DNA of 64,000 nt from CAVVUC01 sp963751395 (lineage in GTDB: Bacteria; Verrucomicrobiota; Verrucomicrobiia; Chthoniobacterales; Chthoniobacteraceae). Under the pieces are notes generated by a model. It was not told where the DNA came from. It saw nothing but the letters and a program-made list of their open reading frames with translations, and did not search any database. The stretch's first letter is position 1; each line of letters begins with the position of its first letter. Made by a program: the position numbers and the translations under genes. Shown here one piece after another: positions 58,511 to 64,000 of this stretch. The stretch spans positions 496,001-560,000 of the forward strand of contig CAVVUC010000003.1 in the NCBI GenBank assembly GCA_963751395.1, in the 5' to 3' direction.

Positions 58511-58699
58511 ATGCCGACCATGACTGAAATCGAGAAGCTCGCCTTTGACCTTCCGGAAGCCCAAAGAGCCGTTCTTGCGGCCCACCTGCTTGGTTCGCTG
58601 CCCTCAGTGCTCCACGATAACGACGAGGGGGTTGCTGAGGCGCTTAGGCGCGATGCGGAGCTCTCAAGTTACTCAGAAGGAAAAAGGCCGAATCGCTAA
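58511..58699 (+). CDS. Orphan antitoxin-like fragment
   Basis: 62 aa: MTEIEKLAFDLPEAQRAVLA, then AHLLGSLPSVLHDNDE, matching the first two-thirds of addiction-module (PF09720) antitoxins. The conserved C-terminal acidic helix is missing; the stop lies where the 3' end of the convergent ParE-type toxin begins. No toxin follows on this strand. Probably a remnant truncated by arrival of the convergent TA pair. Confidence 0.55.
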   Translation: MPTMTEIEKLAFDLPEAQRAVLAAHLLGSLPSVLHDNDEGVAEALRRDAELSSYSEGKRPNR

Positions 58700-58953
58700 A
58701 ACGCGAAGTTGTTATACTCCTCGTGCGTTCCGATCCAGAACCACGCGATGATGTCGCCCTCGCGCAGGCCCAACGCGAGGTAGTGATTCCGGATTCTCGC
58801 CACGCAGATGCCATCGCGCCGTTCCTCGAATCTGAGCGACGGATGAGCCGGTGAGGTTTTCCAGAGCTTGAACTTCTCCCGCGCCAGCGTCTGAGTTCGC
58901 GGCGGCAGTTGATCGAAGCACTTCCAGAAACGCCGGTGCGTCTTGGAAATCAC
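58696..58953 (-). CDS. ParE/RelE-like toxin
   Basis: 85 aa. It has FDQLPPRTQTLAREKFKLWK, then SPAHPSLRFEERRDGICVAR and LGLREGDIIAWFWIGTHEEY, the pattern of a common RelE/ParE toxin with W-x-W-I-G-x-H-x-E-Y near the C-terminus. GTG 58953 is the likely start, inside the antitoxin stop (GTGA). It converges with the antitoxin remnant at 58511-58699, their stops overlapping. Confidence 0.82.
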   Translation of the reverse strand: MISKTHRRFWKCFDQLPPRTQTLAREKFKLWKTSPAHPSLRFEERRDGICVARIRNHYLALGLREGDIIAWFWIGTHEEYNNFAF

Positions 58954-59153
58954 GGCATCTCTTCCAAACGCCCGGCCTGAATGTCCGCCCGCACTTCTTC
59001 CAGCACGGAACGCAACCGGCCGCCCTCGCTGAAATTCCGGTCCATCGCCGCGTCCCATTCCGCGTTGTCGCGCCGCGCGATGTAGGCGGCCAGTTTTGCC
59101 AGCTCATCGGGCTTCAACTCATCCACGGCCTTTTCGATCTCTGCGAGACTCAT
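58950..59153 (-). CDS. Antitoxin of ParE-type pair
   Basis: 67 aa: MSLAEIEKAVDELKPDELAK, then YIARRDNAEWDAAMDRNFSE and LEEVRADIQAGRLEEMP. It is helical and acidic, like the antitoxins at 2470-2715 and 1624-1869, which also begin MS(T/L)-AEIE. This suggests that a single antitoxin superfamily is paired here with both PIN and ParE toxins. It overlaps the toxin start. Confidence 0.8.
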   Translation of the reverse strand: MSLAEIEKAVDELKPDELAKLAAYIARRDNAEWDAAMDRNFSEGGRLRSVLEEVRADIQAGRLEEMP

Positions 59154-59196
59154 GGCGGAACATTAGTCAACGACCGTTTCAATGGCTTTGGTCGGA

Positions 59197-62448
<3,252 letters not shown>

Positions 62449-62573
62449 GGAAAGAGGAAAAGTGTGTCGTCTTTAGCAGAGCGATTTGTCACCGGCAATG
62501 ATCGAAAGACAATTCGCTTTTCTTTTTGGCAGTGACATTTTAGGTTCTTCGGTGTTGATACAAGGAGAACGCT

Positions 62574-62843
62574 ATGTTTGAACTCGAAGTTTATGCAGCC
62601 GGTGTAAGGAATTTGGAGAAAATCCTCGAACTTGACCATGAGTTGGAGGCCGTTCCCGGATTGCGCTACAAAGTGGACAGCAATCACGACATCGTTTATT
62701 TGGAGTTCGACGAGCCGACTTACACCATTCAGGAAATCCGCGGCATTTTCCGCAAACTCAACCTCGAAGCACGCATCGTCGGCTCGATCCCGCCCGAGTT
62801 GAATCCCAAGAGCAAGACGCAGCCGCTCAGGATGGTGCCCTGA
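62574..62843 (+). CDS. 89-aa conserved hypothetical protein
   Basis: MFELEVYAAGVRNLEKILEL, then RYKVDSNHDIVYLEFDEPTY and GIFRKLNLEARIVGSIPPEL. The beta-alpha-beta-beta-alpha-beta pattern recalls ferredoxin-like or ACT/HMA-type folds; no metal-binding CxxC is present. A strong ribosome binding site (AAGGAGA) is 7 bp upstream of ATG 62574. It is divergent from carB. The function is unknown. Confidence 0.68.
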   Translation: MFELEVYAAGVRNLEKILELDHELEAVPGLRYKVDSNHDIVYLEFDEPTYTIQEIRGIFRKLNLEARIVGSIPPELNPKSKTQPLRMVP

Positions 62844-62893
62844 GTATCTGGCATTGCTGAATTCCCCGGAGGTTCAGCTACAATCTGTCCGAT

Positions 62894-63685
62894 ATGTCAG
62901 CCCTCGTAAGGTATTTCGGACGCAACGCACTCTCGTTCGTCGGCTATCTGGGCGAACTCATCCTGCTCGCGTTTGACACCTGCCGTTCGATGTTTGTCGC
63001 GCCGATTCGCTGGCGGCTTTTTTTCAGACAAGTCCTCGAAGTCGGTTTCCGCTCGCAGCTCGTTGTCATGGTCACAGGGGCCTTCACCGGTGCGGTCTTC
63101 GCGGCGCAGACGTATTTCCAATTCCACCGGCTCGGGATGGATTCGGCGGTCGGCGCAGTCGTTTCGGTGTCGATGTTTCGCGAACTGGGGCCGGTGCTGA
63201 CGGGCTTGATGATCGCCGGCCGGGTCGGCGCAGCGATGTCGGCGGAAATCGGCACGATGAAAGTCACCGAGCAGATCGACGCCTTGCGCGCGCTTGGAGT
63301 TTACCCGATCAATTACCTCGTCGTCCCGAGGGCGCTTGCGATGATGGTGTCCGCGCCGATTCTTGTGGCCGAGTGCGTGGGGATGGGAATTCTCGCCGGT
63401 TACTTTGTGGGCGTGCATTTGATGGACATCCCGAGTGCGTATTACGTCGATTACATGCTGAAATTCACCGGCTCGCGCGACATCAAGATGGCGCTCAGCA
63501 AGGGGTTCGTGTTCGCGATCGTCATCGTGTTTGTAAGTTGCCACCAGGGCTTGACCGCAAAAGAGGGGGCCGAGGGAGTCGGTCGCGCCCCGACCGAGGC
63601 CGTGGTGATCGGTTCGCTATCAATCCTGATCGTGAATTTTTTCCTGTCGCTGTTGTTGAATGCGATTTTCCCAGCCGGCGTCTGA
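62894..63685 (+). CDS. mlaE: ABC transporter permease MlaE
   Basis: 263 aa with about five helices. MlaE landmarks: VLEVGFRSQLVVMVTGAFTG, YFQFHRLGMDSAVGAVVSVS, ELGPVLTGLMIAGRVGAAMS and AEIGTMKVTEQIDALRALGV, the EIGTM-x-V-(T/S)-EQIDAL signature. It forms the inner-membrane part of the lipid-asymmetry (phospholipid) transporter with MlaF. The ATPase gene follows 7 bp later. Confidence 0.94.
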   Translation: MSALVRYFGRNALSFVGYLGELILLAFDTCRSMFVAPIRWRLFFRQVLEVGFRSQLVVMVTGAFTGAVFAAQTYFQFHRLGMDSAVGAVVSVSMFRELGPVLTGLMIAGRVGAAMSAEIGTMKVTEQIDALRALGVYPINYLVVPRALAMMVSAPILVAECVGMGILAGYFVGVHLMDIPSAYYVDYMLKFTGSRDIKMALSKGFVFAIVIVFVSCHQGLTAKEGAEGVGRAPTEAVVIGSLSILIVNFFLSLLLNAIFPAGV

Positions 63686-63692
63686 CCGATCC

Positions 63693-64000
63693 ATGGCGAC
63701 AGAGAATCTCATCACCATTCGTGATCTGCACAAGCGCCTCGGTGCCCAGGATGTGTTGCGCGGTATCGATCTCGACGTGCGCCTCGGCGAGACGCTGGTC
63801 GTGCTCGGGCGCAGCGGCTGCGGCAAGAGCGTGCTGCTGAAGCACATCATCGGCTTGATGAAACCGGACCGCGGCGAGGTGGTCGTTGACTGCCAGGATG
63901 TCGTCGCTTTGTCGGAGCGGCAGCTCGGCGCGGTGCGCAAGAAGATCGCGATTCTTTTTCAAAGCGCCGCCCTTTTCGACTCGATGAGCGTCGAGGAAAA
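63693..64000 (+). CDS. mlaF: ABC transporter ATP-binding protein MlaF (partial)
   Basis: First 102 residues before the window ends. Walker A is LGRSGCGKSVLLKHI (~38-52), and the Q-loop region is IAILFQSAALFDSM. The signature and Walker B motifs lie beyond 64000. Directly follows mlaE and should energise the Mla transporter. Confidence 0.92.
   Translation, partial: MATENLITIRDLHKRLGAQDVLRGIDLDVRLGETLVVLGRSGCGKSVLLKHIIGLMKPDRGEVVVDCQDVVALSERQLGAVRKKIAILFQSAALFDSMSVEE

Overview
The window is high-GC DNA from a Gram-negative bacterium. Outer-membrane biogenesis genes (LptE-like, BamD-like, MlaE/MlaF), the combination of DUF4912, DUF72 and YjdM genes, a fused GHMP-kinase/UDPGP protein and the style of the 2-oxoacid:ferredoxin oxidoreductase suggest Verrucomicrobiota. 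That assignment is inference; no rRNA gene is present to test it. The left ~23.7 kb is accessory and mosaic. The right ~40 kb is mostly ordinary chromosome with small islands of toxin-antitoxin (TA) genes and repeats.

Region 1 (1-5.6 kb) is insertion debris. An IS66 element runs off the left edge and has cut the last codons of an antitoxin-like gene. That gene is a partial duplicate of the intact antitoxin/PIN toxin pair at 2.1-2.7 kb. REP-like repeats follow, and a complete-looking group II intron (3690-5628) begins exactly at the end of one repeat copy.

Region 2 (5.6-13.1 kb) is a tightly packed plus-strand series: SIR2-like protein, leucine-rich repeat protein, J-domain coiled-coil protein, ankyrin/receiver-like protein, J-domain/TM/Sel1 protein, an unknown, and a second receiver-like paralogue. 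After these comes a 55-aa ORF overlapping a putative ART-fold protein. I do not recognise this series as a described system. It is one of two candidate undescribed systems in the window.

Region 3 (13.2-23.7 kb) starts with a tRNA 3'-end fragment (putative att site), a tyrosine integrase and an excisionase-like HTH protein. A CoiA-like gene split by an IS630-type element follows. The minus-strand operon then reads mod - 69-aa ORF - ORF6N - antitoxin - toxin - res - TIR/ORF6C, joined mostly by 4-bp stop/start overlaps. A type III restriction-modification system with a TIR-ORF6C fusion and an embedded TA pair is the second candidate system.

Region 4 (23.7-64 kb) is core: hisF (one frameshift), DUF4912, XerC/D-like recombinase, an ion transporter, amtB-glnK with a sigma-54-like promoter, a DnaJ-like protein, yjdM, a TPR protein, a PAS-SpoIIE phosphatase, nucleotidyltransferases, bioA, CPBP protease, comF, accD-folC, rsmI, bamD-lptE, DUF72, ECF sigma/FecR, korAB, lpd (nine apparent frame changes), a VapBC-type pair with a leaderless promoter, tal, a ParE-type pair, carB and mlaE-mlaF. 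Coordinates are exact where a start or stop codon was checked, and approximate for domain and repeat limits.
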